The notes below the pieces were generated by a model. The model was not told where the DNA came from, did not search any database, and worked only from the letters and a program-made list of their open reading frames with translations. From assembly GCA_039815685.1 (NCBI GenBank), contig JBCBYV010000005.1:124001-188000 (forward strand): 64,000 bases of DNA, read 5' to 3'. Origin of the DNA: Thermohalobaculum sp039815685 (GTDB taxonomy: Bacteria; Pseudomonadota; Alphaproteobacteria; Rhodobacterales; Rhodobacteraceae). The position numbers and the translations under genes were made by a program. This document shows, piece after piece, positions 19,101 through 28,284 of this stretch (positions are counted from its first letter, which is position 1; each line of letters begins with the position of its first letter).

Positions 19101-21407
19101 TCACGCATATTGAGCGACCGGTGTCCCGGCCAGCGCTGCGATGTTCAGCAGCCCCCGCGCCGTGACCGAGGGGCTGACGATATGCGCCTTGTTGCCCATC
19201 CCCATCAGGATCGGCCCGACCTCCAGCCCGCCGCCAAGCTGCTTCAGGATGTTCCGCGCACCCGACGCCGCATCGACATTCGAGAAGATCAGGCAGTTCG
19301 CGGCCCCCTGCATCTTCGAGTTCGGGAAGATCCGCGCCCTTAGCTCCGGATCAAGCGCATGGTCCGCATGCATCTCGCCCTCATACTCGAAGTCGAGGCC
19401 CATGCCGTCCAGGATCCGCAACGCCTCGCGCATCTTGCGCCCCGAGGCTGTGTCGAGGCTGCCGAAGACCGAGTGGCTGAGGAGCCCCACCTTCGGGGTG
19501 ATGCCGAAGCGCCGGATGTGCCGCGCCGCCGCCACCGTCGTGGTCGCCACCTCCTCCGGCGTCGGATCGTGGTTCACCTGGCTGTCGGCGATGAAGATCG
19601 TGCCCTGCTCCATGATGAGCGGCGAGAGCGCGCCTTGCGGCCCCAGACCGTCAGGCCCGCCGGCCAGAACCTGCGAGACGTAGTTGAGGTGCCAGAGATA
19701 GGTGCCGAAAGTGCCGCAGATCATGCTGTCCGCATCGCCCCGATGCACCATCACCGCGGCAATCGCGGTCGAATTGGTGCGGATGATCGTGCGCGCAAGC
19801 TCCGGCGTGACCCCCCGCCGCTCCATCAGCGTGTGATAGGTCTCCCAGTAGTCGCGATAGCGCGGGTCGTCGGTCGGGTCGCAGATCTCGAAATCCTCGC
19901 CCATCCGCACCGTCAGGCCCGCGCGCTCGATCCGGTTCTCGATGACCTCCGGCCGGCCGATCACGATCGGCCGGTCCACGCCCTCCTGCACCATGCTCTG
20001 GGCCGCGCGCAGCACCCGCTCGTCCTCGCCCTCGGCAAAGACCAGACGCCGGGACCCCGCCCGCGCGGCCTCGAAGACGGGCTTCATCAGCAGCGTCGAG
20101 CGATAGACCGAGCCCTCGAGCCGCGCCTTGTAGGCCGCCATATCGGCAATCGGCCGCCGCGCCACGCCGCTCTCCGCCGCAGCCTTCGCCACGGCCGAGG
20201 CGATGATGGCCAGGAGCCGCGGGTCGAAGGGCTTCGGGATCAGATACTCCCGCCCGAACACCATCCGCTCGCCCCGATAGACCGCCGCCGCCTCCGCGCT
20301 CGAGGTCTGCCGCGCCAGCGCCGCGATGGCCTCGGCACAGGCCACCTTCATCTCCTCGTTGATCTGCGTCGCCCCGCAATCGAGGGCACCGCGGAAGATG
20401 AACGGAAAACACAGGACATTGTTCACCTGGTTCGGAAAGTCCGACCGCCCGGTGCACACGATCGCATCCGGCCGCACCGCCATCGCATCCGTCGGCCAGA
20501 TCTCCGGCACCGGGTTGGCAAGCGCGAAGATGATCGGGCTCTCCGCCATCGTCGCCACCCAGTCGGGCTTCAGAAGGTTCGGCGCCGAGAGCCCGAGGAA
20601 GAGATCCGCCCCCGCGATCGCCTCGTCCAGCGTCGGCGCCGCACCCGCCTGGGCATAGCTCCGCTTCGTCTCGTCGAGATCGTCCCGGCTCGCATGCACC
20701 AGCCCCGCGATGTCGTAGAGCCAGACATTCTCCCGCTTCACACCAAGGTTCAGCAGCATGTTGAGACACGCGATCCCCGCAGCCCCGCCCCCGGTGCTGA
20801 CGATCTTCAGATCCGCGAAATTCTTCCCCGCGATATGCAGCGCGTTGATCGCCGCCGCCGCCACCACGATCGCCGTCCCGTGCTGGTCGTCATGGAAGAC
20901 CGGGATCCCCATCCGCTCCTTGCAGAGACGCTCCACCTCGAAGCAGTCCGGCGCCTTGATGTCCTCGAGGTTCACCGCCCCGAAGGTCGGCTCCAGCGCG
21001 ATCACGATCTCCGCCAGCTTCTTCGGATCCGCCTCGTCCACCTCGATATCGAACCCGTCGATCATCGCGAACTTCTTGAAGAGCGCGACCTTCCCTTCCA
21101 TCACCGGCTTCGAGGCCACCGCCCCGATATTGCCGAGCCCCAGCACCGCCGTCCCGTTCGAGATCACCGCCACCCGGTTGCCCTTGCCCGTATAGCGATA
21201 GGCATCCTCCGGGTTCTCGCGGATCTTCACGCAGGCCTCCGCCACGCCCGGGCTGTAGGCAAGCGAGAGGTCCCGCTGCGTCGCCATCGGCTTCGTCACC
21301 CGGATGGCCAGTTTCCCGGGCGTCGGCACCTCGTGATAGACGAGTGCTGCCGTCTTCAGCGCATCGTCCTTGCCAGCCTTCTCGCCCGCCTTCTCGCCAT
21401 CCGCCAT
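19101..21407 (-). CDS. maeB: NADP-dependent malic enzyme, MaeB type
   Basis: A 768-residue protein that decarboxylates malate to pyruvate with NADP+. The N-terminal half (about 1-430) is the malic enzyme: YSPGVAEAC, TGKGNRVAVISNGTAVLGLG, FHDDQHGTAIV and the nucleotide site STGGGAAGIA. The C-terminal half (about 440-760) is a phosphotransacetylase-like domain (FAEGEDERVLRA, ALSPLIMEQGTI) that in MaeB proteins is regulatory, responding to acetyl-CoA. ATG 21407 follows GGGGAGAGAG; the open frame further upstream has no such site. It supports growth on two-carbon and fatty-acid substrates. Confidence 0.96.
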   Translation of the reverse strand: MADGEKAGEKAGKDDALKTAALVYHEVPTPGKLAIRVTKPMATQRDLSLAYSPGVAEACVKIRENPEDAYRYTGKGNRVAVISNGTAVLGLGNIGAVASKPVMEGKVALFKKFAMIDGFDIEVDEADPKKLAEIVIALEPTFGAVNLEDIKAPDCFEVERLCKERMGIPVFHDDQHGTAIVVAAAAINALHIAGKNFADLKIVSTGGGAAGIACLNMLLNLGVKRENVWLYDIAGLVHASRDDLDETKRSYAQAGAAPTLDEAIAGADLFLGLSAPNLLKPDWVATMAESPIIFALANPVPEIWPTDAMAVRPDAIVCTGRSDFPNQVNNVLCFPFIFRGALDCGATQINEEMKVACAEAIAALARQTSSAEAAAVYRGERMVFGREYLIPKPFDPRLLAIIASAVAKAAAESGVARRPIADMAAYKARLEGSVYRSTLLMKPVFEAARAGSRRLVFAEGEDERVLRAAQSMVQEGVDRPIVIGRPEVIENRIERAGLTVRMGEDFEICDPTDDPRYRDYWETYHTLMERRGVTPELARTIIRTNSTAIAAVMVHRGDADSMICGTFGTYLWHLNYVSQVLAGGPDGLGPQGALSPLIMEQGTIFIADSQVNHDPTPEEVATTTVAAARHIRRFGITPKVGLLSHSVFGSLDTASGRKMREALRILDGMGLDFEYEGEMHADHALDPELRARIFPNSKMQGAANCLIFSNVDAASGARNILKQLGGGLEVGPILMGMGNKAHIVSPSVTARGLLNIAALAGTPVAQYA

Positions 21408-21593
21408 GCGATCTCTCTCCCCGAGTTTGCCGTTCTGGGTCGGCCGTTCCGGCCCGCCGTCTTCCCGCGGCGCCGAGGAGGCTTGGCCGGATGCGCCGAT
21501 TTGTAAAGCCGTGCCGGCGGGAGAACGCAACGTTACGCCACCGCCGGGGCGTGCTAGGCTCAACCCCATCAGCGTATTTCAAGGACGTACCCC

Positions 21594-23741
21594 TTGCCCA
21601 AGGACGAGCCCCCAAAGGACGAGCGACCCGAGCACAAAACCCGCACGTCCCAACCACCCACGGACGACACCGAGACCCGCCTCGACCACATCCGCGAGCT
21701 CAGCCAGAACGCCCGCACCACCTGGTTCGGCCTCCTTGCCCTCCTCGCCTTCGTCACCGTCACCCTTATGGCGCATGACGACACCAAGTTCTTCGCAGCT
21801 GGCGTCGAAACCGAGCTGCCGCTCGTCGGCATCTCCGTCCCCACCACCGCCTTCTTCATCGCAGCCCCGCTCCTGCTGGCCGCCGTCTACGCCTATCTCC
21901 ACCTCTACCTCATGGCCCTCTGGGACGCGCTGGCCGCGCTACCGCAGGAGAAGGGCGCACCGCCCATATCCGAGCGGGTCTACCCCTGGCTCCTGACCCA
22001 GGCCGCGCTTTGGCTCCGACGCGTTATCCGCAAGGACGGCGCCTCGCCGCGCCGCGCCCTCGGCATGGCGACGGCGCTCATCAGCTTCCTCATCACCTGG
22101 ATCTTCGGCCTCCTCGCCCTCGGCCGCCTCTGGACCGAAAGCTTCGCTTATCACGAGGAATACCTGACCCTCTGGATCGCCACCTGCCTCGCCGCCGCGG
22201 GCTTCATCGGCGTCCGCAGCTTATTCGCCATGTGGCGCCTCATGGCGGGCACCCAGCACGCCCGCGCCCACAGCTTCCCCCCCTGGCTCGCCCTCACCAC
22301 GACGCTCGCCCTGCCCCTCGTCGCCGTTTGGAGCTGGGAGCGCACCGAAGGCGGCGCCGTCATCTACCGCGCCGCCGAGCGCAACCGCATCGTCATCGCC
22401 CTCTTCCAAACCGCCGAATCCCGCAACACCGCCGATGGCGTGGCGGCGTTGCCCACGGTTCTGGCCGAGTGGGGCGACGGACAGTCCAACGATTCTGACA
22501 AAATACGCCGCTGGCACCCCCTCGCGCCCCTCTCCACCGCAAACATGCTCGAATCCGAGCTAACGCAGCGCCCGCCCGACTGGCGCTCCTGGTCCAACTG
22601 GATGGAGGATTTCGAGAAGGAGTACCGCGACCGCAAGGGTCTAACAGCCGCAGAACTCCGCGAGAGTGGAAACACCGCCGAGTTCGAGACCGACGCGAAA
22701 GAACGCTTCGCGGACTACATCGCCAAGCTCGAGGCTCCAAACCTCGACGGCCGCGATGTGAGACAGGCCGCACTCTGGGGAGCCTTCATCCCCGGCGCCA
22801 ACTTCCGCGAAGCCAACATGCAACGCGCCATCCTCTTCGAAGCCGAACTGCAAGGCGCGGACCTCACAGGCGCTGCGATGCAGGAAGCCATCCTCAGCAA
22901 AGCCCAGATGCAGGGCGCTGACTTCTCCGGAGCCGGGATGCATAGCGCAAACCTTATCGGCGCAGAGATGCAAGGAGCGATCCTCCGCCGTGCTGAGATG
23001 CAAGAAAGTGATGCTAGCAGTGCGGAAATGCAGGGAGCGATACTCTTCGGCGCACGGATGCGGGCGGCGGACTTCAGCGGCGCAAACATGCGCGGCGCTG
23101 ACCTTGTAAGCGCCGAGATGCAGGGGGCGGACCTCTCGCACGCCAAGCTGCAGGGGGCCGTTCTGCGCGGTGCGGAGATGCAAGCGGCGAACCTTCGCGG
23201 CGTGAAAATGCAGAGCGCCTTCCTCCGTAACGCCAGAATGCACGCGGCGGACCTCTTGGGCGCGGAGATGCAGAGTGCTTTCTGCGGCGCAACAACCCTC
23301 CAAGGGACGGCGCTGCCAAACGCGACGGTTCTCTGTCTTGGCGGAGCGGGTGGCATTCTGAGAGAGGCCATTGGGAACGAGCACACGCGTCTACCCGCTG
23401 GCTTCTCCGTTCGGAGCTGCCTGCCCGGTCCGGAAACCGCGCTGTCCGATACCCTCCGCGACGCGCTAGACTTCTTGCCCGCCGACCCCAAGCGCATTGG
23501 AGGCGTCATCGTTCGTCACAGTCGAGAAACCTTCCTCGATCTTCTGCTCTGCGATGAGGGGGAGGTGCCGGTCGTGTTCGAGGGGGTTTGGAAGGCGATG
23601 GGGGACGGGCGCTGGCGCAGCTATGTGGATGGCGTCATCCATGCGGAGGGCGCGGCGGAGGATGGCGGCTGGGGCGACATTCCCGTCCCTTGGGTCACCC
23701 CGCCCGATGCCCCGCCGCCCGAGGGCCGGCCCCTCCAGTGA
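21594..23741 (+). CDS. Membrane protein with methionine-rich pentapeptide repeats
   Basis: A 715-residue protein. The N-terminal half has about five transmembrane helices (about 44-60, 82-108, 155-176, 190-212, 230-248). After a soluble linker come roughly 38 pentapeptide units (about 380-570) that should fold as a right-handed beta-helix. Units alternate between A-D-L-x-G and A-E-M-Q-G types, so methionine replaces the usual central Leu/Phe in every second unit; this is uncommon. A C-terminal globular domain of about 140 residues follows. The start is TTG at 21594, with AAGGA 8 bases upstream. It is divergent from maeB. Function unknown; an envelope scaffold is only a guess. Confidence 0.8.
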   Translation: MPKDEPPKDERPEHKTRTSQPPTDDTETRLDHIRELSQNARTTWFGLLALLAFVTVTLMAHDDTKFFAAGVETELPLVGISVPTTAFFIAAPLLLAAVYAYLHLYLMALWDALAALPQEKGAPPISERVYPWLLTQAALWLRRVIRKDGASPRRALGMATALISFLITWIFGLLALGRLWTESFAYHEEYLTLWIATCLAAAGFIGVRSLFAMWRLMAGTQHARAHSFPPWLALTTTLALPLVAVWSWERTEGGAVIYRAAERNRIVIALFQTAESRNTADGVAALPTVLAEWGDGQSNDSDKIRRWHPLAPLSTANMLESELTQRPPDWRSWSNWMEDFEKEYRDRKGLTAAELRESGNTAEFETDAKERFADYIAKLEAPNLDGRDVRQAALWGAFIPGANFREANMQRAILFEAELQGADLTGAAMQEAILSKAQMQGADFSGAGMHSANLIGAEMQGAILRRAEMQESDASSAEMQGAILFGARMRAADFSGANMRGADLVSAEMQGADLSHAKLQGAVLRGAEMQAANLRGVKMQSAFLRNARMHAADLLGAEMQSAFCGATTLQGTALPNATVLCLGGAGGILREAIGNEHTRLPAGFSVRSCLPGPETALSDTLRDALDFLPADPKRIGGVIVRHSRETFLDLLLCDEGEVPVVFEGVWKAMGDGRWRSYVDGVIHAEGAAEDGGWGDIPVPWVTPPDAPPPEGRPLQ

Positions 23742-23751
23742 CGCGCGATGT

Positions 23752-23772
23752 GTCCCGGGCCCGACCCGGGAC
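23752..23772. repeat. GTCCCGGG palindromic repeat
   Basis: An 8-bp perfect stem (GTCCCGGG with CCCGGGAC) flanked by CGCGATG on one side and CTC on the other. The same unit recurs at 53962-53982 in the opposite orientation and, more diverged, at 53885-53905. It is an intergenic palindromic repeat of the kind common in alphaproteobacteria. It lies between the pentapeptide gene and dnaE2. Confidence 0.7.
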
Positions 23773-23930
23773 CTCTCCGAGCCCTCCAGAAGCCTCGAAG
23801 GCCGGCGCCGGGGCGAACGTCGCGATGTCGCTCTTCCAGCGCCGTTAACCATCGCAACCGGTGGGCATCGGCAAGCGCCACAGTGGCGCGGGGGCGCGAC
23901 TTGGCGACATCTGGACGGCGGAGGCGTGCG

Positions 23931-23945
23931 GAACGTATATCGAAC
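23931..23945. promoter_or_regulatory. LexA (SOS) box at the dnaE2 start
   Basis: GAAC-GTATATC-GAAC, an exact match to the alphaproteobacterial LexA direct repeat GAAC-N7-GAAC. It ends two bases before the dnaE2 ATG. Its centre, TATATC, could serve as the -10 element, which would place transcription start at or near the A of the ATG. Confidence 0.82.
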
Positions 23946-23947
23946 AT

Positions 23948-26923
23948 ATGAGCGTCGAACTGGTCAGCACCACCAATTTCACCTTCCTCACCGGGGCCTC
24001 GCACCCGGAGGAGATGGTGGAGCGCGCGGCCGAGATGGGCCTTCAAGCCATTGGAATCACGGATAGAATGAGCCTCGCCGGCGTCGTCCGCGCCCATGTC
24101 CGCCTGAAGGAGATCGCGCGGGAGGAGGTGACGCGCAAGGACCCCAACATCACCGGCCGGGACGTAATCGCGCATGCCAAACGCATCCGCAGCCAGACCC
24201 GGATCGACCCCTCCTCCCGCCTGGAAGAGCCGATGCCAGAGGGCGCCGAGCCCGAGCCCGAGACCTACCGCTCGATCCCGAAACTCCTTGTGGGGACACG
24301 ACTTAGCTTCGTCGACGCGCCCTTCGAGCTGGTGGTTCTGGCGCCCGACAGGCCGGCCTATGCCCGCCTCTCCCGCCTCCTGACGCTCGGCAAAAGGCGG
24401 GCGGAGAAGGGCGGCTGCATCCTCTACCTCTCGGACCTCGAGACCTGGGGCAAGGGCCTCGCCGGCCTCCTCTTCACCCCCGACCCGCTGATCGAAGGGA
24501 GCATCACCAACCCACTGGGATTATGGACAAAAAATCTCCGAAGCCTGCATCTTGCCATGGCCCCGGCCTATGACGGCCGCGACGCCGAACGCTTCGCCGC
24601 CCGCGCGGCAGAGGCCGAACGCCTGGGCCTCCCCCCAGCCGCAACGGCGGACCCCATGATGCACCGTGGCGCTCGCCGCCGCCTAGCCGACATCCTGACC
24701 TGCATCCGCGAACGCTGCACCGTAGAGACCCTAGGCACCCGCGCCCTCCCCAACGCCGAGCGCCGGTTGCGGGGCCCCGGAGAACTCGCCCGCCTCTTCG
24801 CTGAGCACCCCCAAACCATTGAAAGCGCGCAGGAAATCGCCGCCTCCTGCAGCTTCTCCCTCGATGAGCTCGCCTACGAGTACCCAGATGAGATCGTCGC
24901 CGGAGAGCCCCCGCAACAGCGTCTCGAACGCCTCGCGCGGGAGGGGCTCGAGTGGCGCTACCCGGAGGGCGCGCCGGAGGCGACCCGTGCCCTTGTGGAG
25001 CGCGAACTCGCCCTCATCGCAAAGCTCCGCTACGCTCCCTATTTCCTCACCGTCCACGATGTCGTCGCCTATGCCCGGAGCCGCAACATCCTCGTTCAGG
25101 GTCGAGGTTCCGCTGCAAATTCAGCGACTTGCTACGCTCTCGGCATCACCGAGATCGCGCCCGAGCGCATCACCATGGTGTTCGAGCGCTTCGTCTCGGA
25201 GGCCCGCAACGAGCCCCCCGACATAGATGTCGACTTCGAGCATGAGCGGCGCGAGGAGGTCATCCAGCACATCTACAACCGCTACGGCCGCGAACGCGCG
25301 GGCCTCACGGCAACCGTCATCCATTTCCGCTCCCGCGCCGCGATCCGCGAGGTGGGGCGCGCGATGGGGCTTTCGGAGGACGTGACCGCCGCCCTCTCCG
25401 GCCAGGTCTGGCACTGGTCGCGCGAGGCGATCCATGACCATCGCCTGCGCGAGATCGGGCTCGAACCCGCCGACCCCCGCCTCGCCCAGACGCTTGACAT
25501 CGTTGAGCAAATCATCGGCTTCCCGCGCCACCTCTCGCAACATGTGGGCGGCTTCGTGATCACCGCGGGCCGGCTCGACGAGCTTTGCCCCATCGAGAAC
25601 GCGGCGATGGAGGGGCGCACGGTGATCGAGTGGGACAAGGACGACATCGACGCCCTCGGCATTCTCAAGGTCGATGTCCTCGCGCTCGGCATGCTGACCT
25701 GCATGCGCAAGGCCCTCGACCTCCTGGCCCAGCACGAGGGCGAGCATCACAGCCTCGCGACCCTGCCCAAGGAAGACCCGGCCGTCTACGACATGCTCTG
25801 CGCGGCGGACAGTCTCGGCGTCTTCCAGGTCGAGAGCCGCGCGCAGATGAACTTCCTCCCCCGCATGCGCCCGCGCAACTTCTACGACCTCGTCATCGAG
25901 GTCGCCATCGTCCGCCCGGGCCCCATCCAGGGCGATATGGTGCACCCCTATCTTCGCCGCCGCTCCGGCGAAGAGGCAGTGACCTTCCCCTCAGAGGAAC
26001 TGGGCGAAGTGCTGGGCAAGACCCTCGGCGTGCCGCTCTTCCAGGAGCAGGCGATGCGCATCGCCATCGTCGCCGCGGGCTTCACGCCGGACGAGGCGGA
26101 CAGGCTCCGCCGCGCGCTCGCCACCTTCCGCCGCTCGGGCACCATCCACACCTTCCGCGAGCGCTTCATCGAGGGGATGCTGACGCGCGGCTATGAGCAG
26201 GACTTCGCCGAGCGCTGCTTCTCCCAGATCGAGGGTTTCGGCGAATACGGCTTCCCCGAAAGCCACGCCGCGAGCTTCGCCCTTCTCGTCTATGCATCGT
26301 CCTGGATGAAGCGCCACCACCCGGCGATCTTCGCCTGCGCCCTCCTGAACTCACAGCCGATGGGCTTCTACGCGCCGGCGCAGATCGTGCGGGATGCGCG
26401 GGAGCACGGGGTGGAGATCCGCCCCGTCGCGATCAATGCGAGCTTCTGGGACTGCACGCTCGAGCGCGACGCAAAGGGCCAGCTCGCCCTCCGCCTCGGC
26501 TTTCGCATGGTAAAGGGACTCAAGGAGGAGGACGGCCAGTGGATCGCGGCCGCCCGCGGCAACGGCTATCCGGATATCGAGAGCCTCTGGCGCCGCGCCG
26601 GCATCACCCGCGCCGCCGTCACGCGCCTTGCGGAGGCGGACGCCTTCGCCGAGGCGGGCGGGGCTGGCACGGAGCCGCCCACCAGCCGGCGAAATGCGCT
26701 TTGGCAGGCCCGCGGCCTCACCGGCGACACGCCGCTTCCGCTTTTCGCGGAGGGCGAGGGGCTCGACGAAGGCAGTGCTGACCTGCCGAAGGCGGCGCTC
26801 GGAGAAGAGGTCGTCGCCGACTACCAGGCCACCCGCCTCTCGCTCCGCGCCCATCCCATGGCACTCCTCCGAGCCCGCCTCGAGGCCGGAGGGCCGAACG
26901 GAAAGCCCACCCCTTCCCACTGA
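23948..26923 (+). CDS. dnaE2: Error-prone DNA polymerase DnaE2, body without the C-terminal OB domain
   Basis: A 991-residue C-family polymerase of the mutagenic DnaE2/ImuC type, used with ImuA and ImuB for translesion synthesis. The PHP domain starts at once (TTNFTFLTGASHPEE, ITDRMSLAGVVRAH). The catalytic aspartates are present in PPDIDVDFEHERREE (about Asp425/427) and LKVDVLALGML (about Asp576). Helix-hairpin-helix segments follow (GFGEYGFPESHAASFALLVY). The protein stops just after RLSLRAHPMALLRARLEAGG, exactly where other DnaE2 proteins continue into an OB-fold domain. That domain is encoded separately at 28316-28780. The start is set by homology; the only Shine-Dalgarno-like stretch is over 20 bases away, so the mRNA may be leaderless. 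imuA and imuB are not nearby. Confidence 0.93.
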   Translation: MSVELVSTTNFTFLTGASHPEEMVERAAEMGLQAIGITDRMSLAGVVRAHVRLKEIAREEVTRKDPNITGRDVIAHAKRIRSQTRIDPSSRLEEPMPEGAEPEPETYRSIPKLLVGTRLSFVDAPFELVVLAPDRPAYARLSRLLTLGKRRAEKGGCILYLSDLETWGKGLAGLLFTPDPLIEGSITNPLGLWTKNLRSLHLAMAPAYDGRDAERFAARAAEAERLGLPPAATADPMMHRGARRRLADILTCIRERCTVETLGTRALPNAERRLRGPGELARLFAEHPQTIESAQEIAASCSFSLDELAYEYPDEIVAGEPPQQRLERLAREGLEWRYPEGAPEATRALVERELALIAKLRYAPYFLTVHDVVAYARSRNILVQGRGSAANSATCYALGITEIAPERITMVFERFVSEARNEPPDIDVDFEHERREEVIQHIYNRYGRERAGLTATVIHFRSRAAIREVGRAMGLSEDVTAALSGQVWHWSREAIHDHRLREIGLEPADPRLAQTLDIVEQIIGFPRHLSQHVGGFVITAGRLDELCPIENAAMEGRTVIEWDKDDIDALGILKVDVLALGMLTCMRKALDLLAQHEGEHHSLATLPKEDPAVYDMLCAADSLGVFQVESRAQMNFLPRMRPRNFYDLVIEVAIVRPGPIQGDMVHPYLRRRSGEEAVTFPSEELGEVLGKTLGVPLFQEQAMRIAIVAAGFTPDEADRLRRALATFRRSGTIHTFRERFIEGMLTRGYEQDFAERCFSQIEGFGEYGFPESHAASFALLVYASSWMKRHHPAIFACALLNSQPMGFYAPAQIVRDAREHGVEIRPVAINASFWDCTLERDAKGQLALRLGFRMVKGLKEEDGQWIAAARGNGYPDIESLWRRAGITRAAVTRLAEADAFAEAGGAGTEPPTSRRNALWQARGLTGDTPLPLFAEGEGLDEGSADLPKAALGEEVVADYQATRLSLRAHPMALLRARLEAGGPNGKPTPSH

Positions 26924-26960
26924 CCGTGCCCTCGCACGGCACCACGTCCGCGTCGCCGCC

Positions 26961-27045
26961 CGAAGGCCGGTGCCTGTGTCAAGGATGGCGCAGCCACCGG
27001 CAGAGCCGGCGCCACAGGCGTCCTTGATACGGGCATCGGCCTTCG
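26961..27045 (+). ncRNA. Long RNA-like hairpin downstream of the dnaE2 body
   Basis: Arms 26961-26985 and 27021-27045 pair over 25 bases. The three differences between the arms are all G-U compatible if read on the plus strand (on the minus strand they would be C-A mismatches), and the loop has a further 6-bp stem (TGGCGC with GCGCCA). This points to a structured plus-strand RNA, either the 3' end of the dnaE2 transcript or the end of an inserted element. It lies in the 304-base gap after the dnaE2 stop, in which I see no gene. Confidence 0.5.
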
Positions 27046-27227
27046 ATCACGCTGGTCGAGGAGCCCCTGCGGCTCCTGCCCAGCCCCCCAACACCATCTC
27101 ATCCGGGCGAGCGCTCGACGACGGAGACCCAATGCTCATGGAGGAGCGACCACAGACAAGTGTCCCGGCGACCAGCCGGGATGCCGCTTGCCTCGTCGCC
27201 CCATGCGCAACCGTTCTCGAGCCCGCT

Positions 27228-27392
27228 TCAGGGCACGAGGCGGATAAACGACCAGGGCAGCGGCCGGCGCACCGGCACACGCGGCCGTCGGCGCAAGCCG
27301 AGCGTCCGCGGCGTGCCCGAGGGATCTTGGGCCCCGTTGCCCCAGCGCTCAAGCTGATACGTCATCAGCACCGCTTCATCGTAATAGCTCAT
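27228..27392 (-). CDS. 54-residue protein divergent from the WYL regulator
   Basis: A short ORF beginning MSYYDEAVLMTYQLERWG, with a basic, proline-rich C-terminal half (RRRPRVPVRRPLPW). AGGAGG stands 5 bases before the ATG, an excellent site. It is divergent from the WYL regulator across a 120-base promoter region with an 11-base inverted repeat, the usual arrangement of a regulator and its target. No family recognised; no membrane helix or signal peptide. Both genes lie inside the segment that separates the two dnaE2 pieces. Confidence 0.62.
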   Translation of the reverse strand: MSYYDEAVLMTYQLERWGNGAQDPSGTPRTLGLRRRPRVPVRRPLPWSFIRLVP

Positions 27393-27431
27393 AGCAGCCT
27401 CCTGTCTTTGCTGCCGCGGTGCTACGCGACC

Positions 27432-27478
27432 GCTCCTGACAGGCCGCTGGCAGGAGGGCAGGATTAGCTGTCAGGAGC
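27432..27478. promoter_or_regulatory. Inverted repeat, probable WYL-regulator operator
   Basis: GCTCCTGACAG at 27432-27442 and CTGTCAGGAGC at 27468-27478 are exact inverted copies, 25 bases apart, in the divergent promoter region. A partial CTGGCAGGAG copy sits between them. Position and symmetry suggest a site for the neighbouring HTH/WYL protein acting on itself and on the 54-codon gene. Confidence 0.6.
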
Positions 27479-27512
27479 CTGTCTCACGCGACCGACCCCA
27501 AGGAGCCCCCCC

Positions 27513-28217
27513 ATGCGCCGCGCGACGCGCCTCTTCGAGATAATTCAGGCGCTCCGTGCCGCCCGCGGGCCGCTGACCGCCGACGCGCTCGCCGAACGGC
27601 TCGAGGTCTCGCCGCGCACGGTCTACCGCGACATCGCGGCCCTCCAGGCGATGCGCACGCCGATCGAGGGCGCCGCAGGCCTCGGCTACGTGATGCGCCG
27701 CGGCTACGATCTGCCCGCTCTCAACTTCGACGAGGAGGAGATCGAGGCGCTGCGGGTCGGCCTCACCCTCCTCGCCCGCACGGGCGACAGTGCGCTGCAG
27801 CGCGCAGCAAGCCGCATCCGCAACAAGATCGACGCGCTCGCCGAGGAGGCTGACTGGCTTCAGGTCGCGCCCTATGGCGCGCCCTCGGATCTGCCGGCGC
27901 GGGAGGACGAGAACGACGCCGCACTGCGCCCCACGGCCATCGCGCCGCTCCGCGATGCGGTGCGCGACGCCCGAAAGCTCCACCTCCACTATCGCGACGG
28001 CGAGGGGCAGGAGAGCGCGCGCACCGTTCGCCCCGTCGCGCTCGTCTACCATGTGGACTGCACCATGCTGGCTGCCTGGTGCGAGCTGCGCGAGGGGTTC
28101 CGGCACTTTCGCACCGACCGTCTCCTGGCCGTAAGCCCGCTCGATGCGCATTTCGCTGAGCAGAGTGCCGCCCTCCGCGCCCTCTGGCTCGAGCGCAACC
28201 AGTGGCTGCCAGCCTGA
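27513..28217 (+). CDS. YafY-type HTH/WYL transcriptional regulator
   Basis: A 234-residue protein. The N-terminal DeoR-like winged helix contains LTADALAERLEVSPRTVYRD (about residues 21-40). A WYL domain follows (about 145-215; here KLHLHYRDGEGQ, RPVALVYHVD, FRTDRLLAVSPL), a fold that senses small ligands or nucleic acid. AAGGAG is 7 bases before the ATG. WYL proteins often control DNA-damage, phage-defence or metabolic genes. This one sits between the two halves of a split SOS polymerase and is divergent from a 54-codon gene. Confidence 0.9.
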   Translation: MRRATRLFEIIQALRAARGPLTADALAERLEVSPRTVYRDIAALQAMRTPIEGAAGLGYVMRRGYDLPALNFDEEEIEALRVGLTLLARTGDSALQRAASRIRNKIDALAEEADWLQVAPYGAPSDLPAREDENDAALRPTAIAPLRDAVRDARKLHLHYRDGEGQESARTVRPVALVYHVDCTMLAAWCELREGFRHFRTDRLLAVSPLDAHFAEQSAALRALWLERNQWLPA

Positions 28218-28269
28218 CGGGATGTCTGACGGGAGGATGCGGCATGCAGCGCGCTGGCGGAGCGCACAT

Positions 28270-28284
28270 GTTCGCGCTAAGTTC
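28270..28284. promoter_or_regulatory. LexA (SOS) box before the dnaE2 OB-domain piece
   Basis: GTTC-GCGCTAA-GTTC, an exact GTTC-N7-GTTC LexA box, 31 bases upstream of the ATG at 28316 and after the WYL stop at 28217. It is the same site as at 23931, read from the other strand. Confidence 0.72.
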
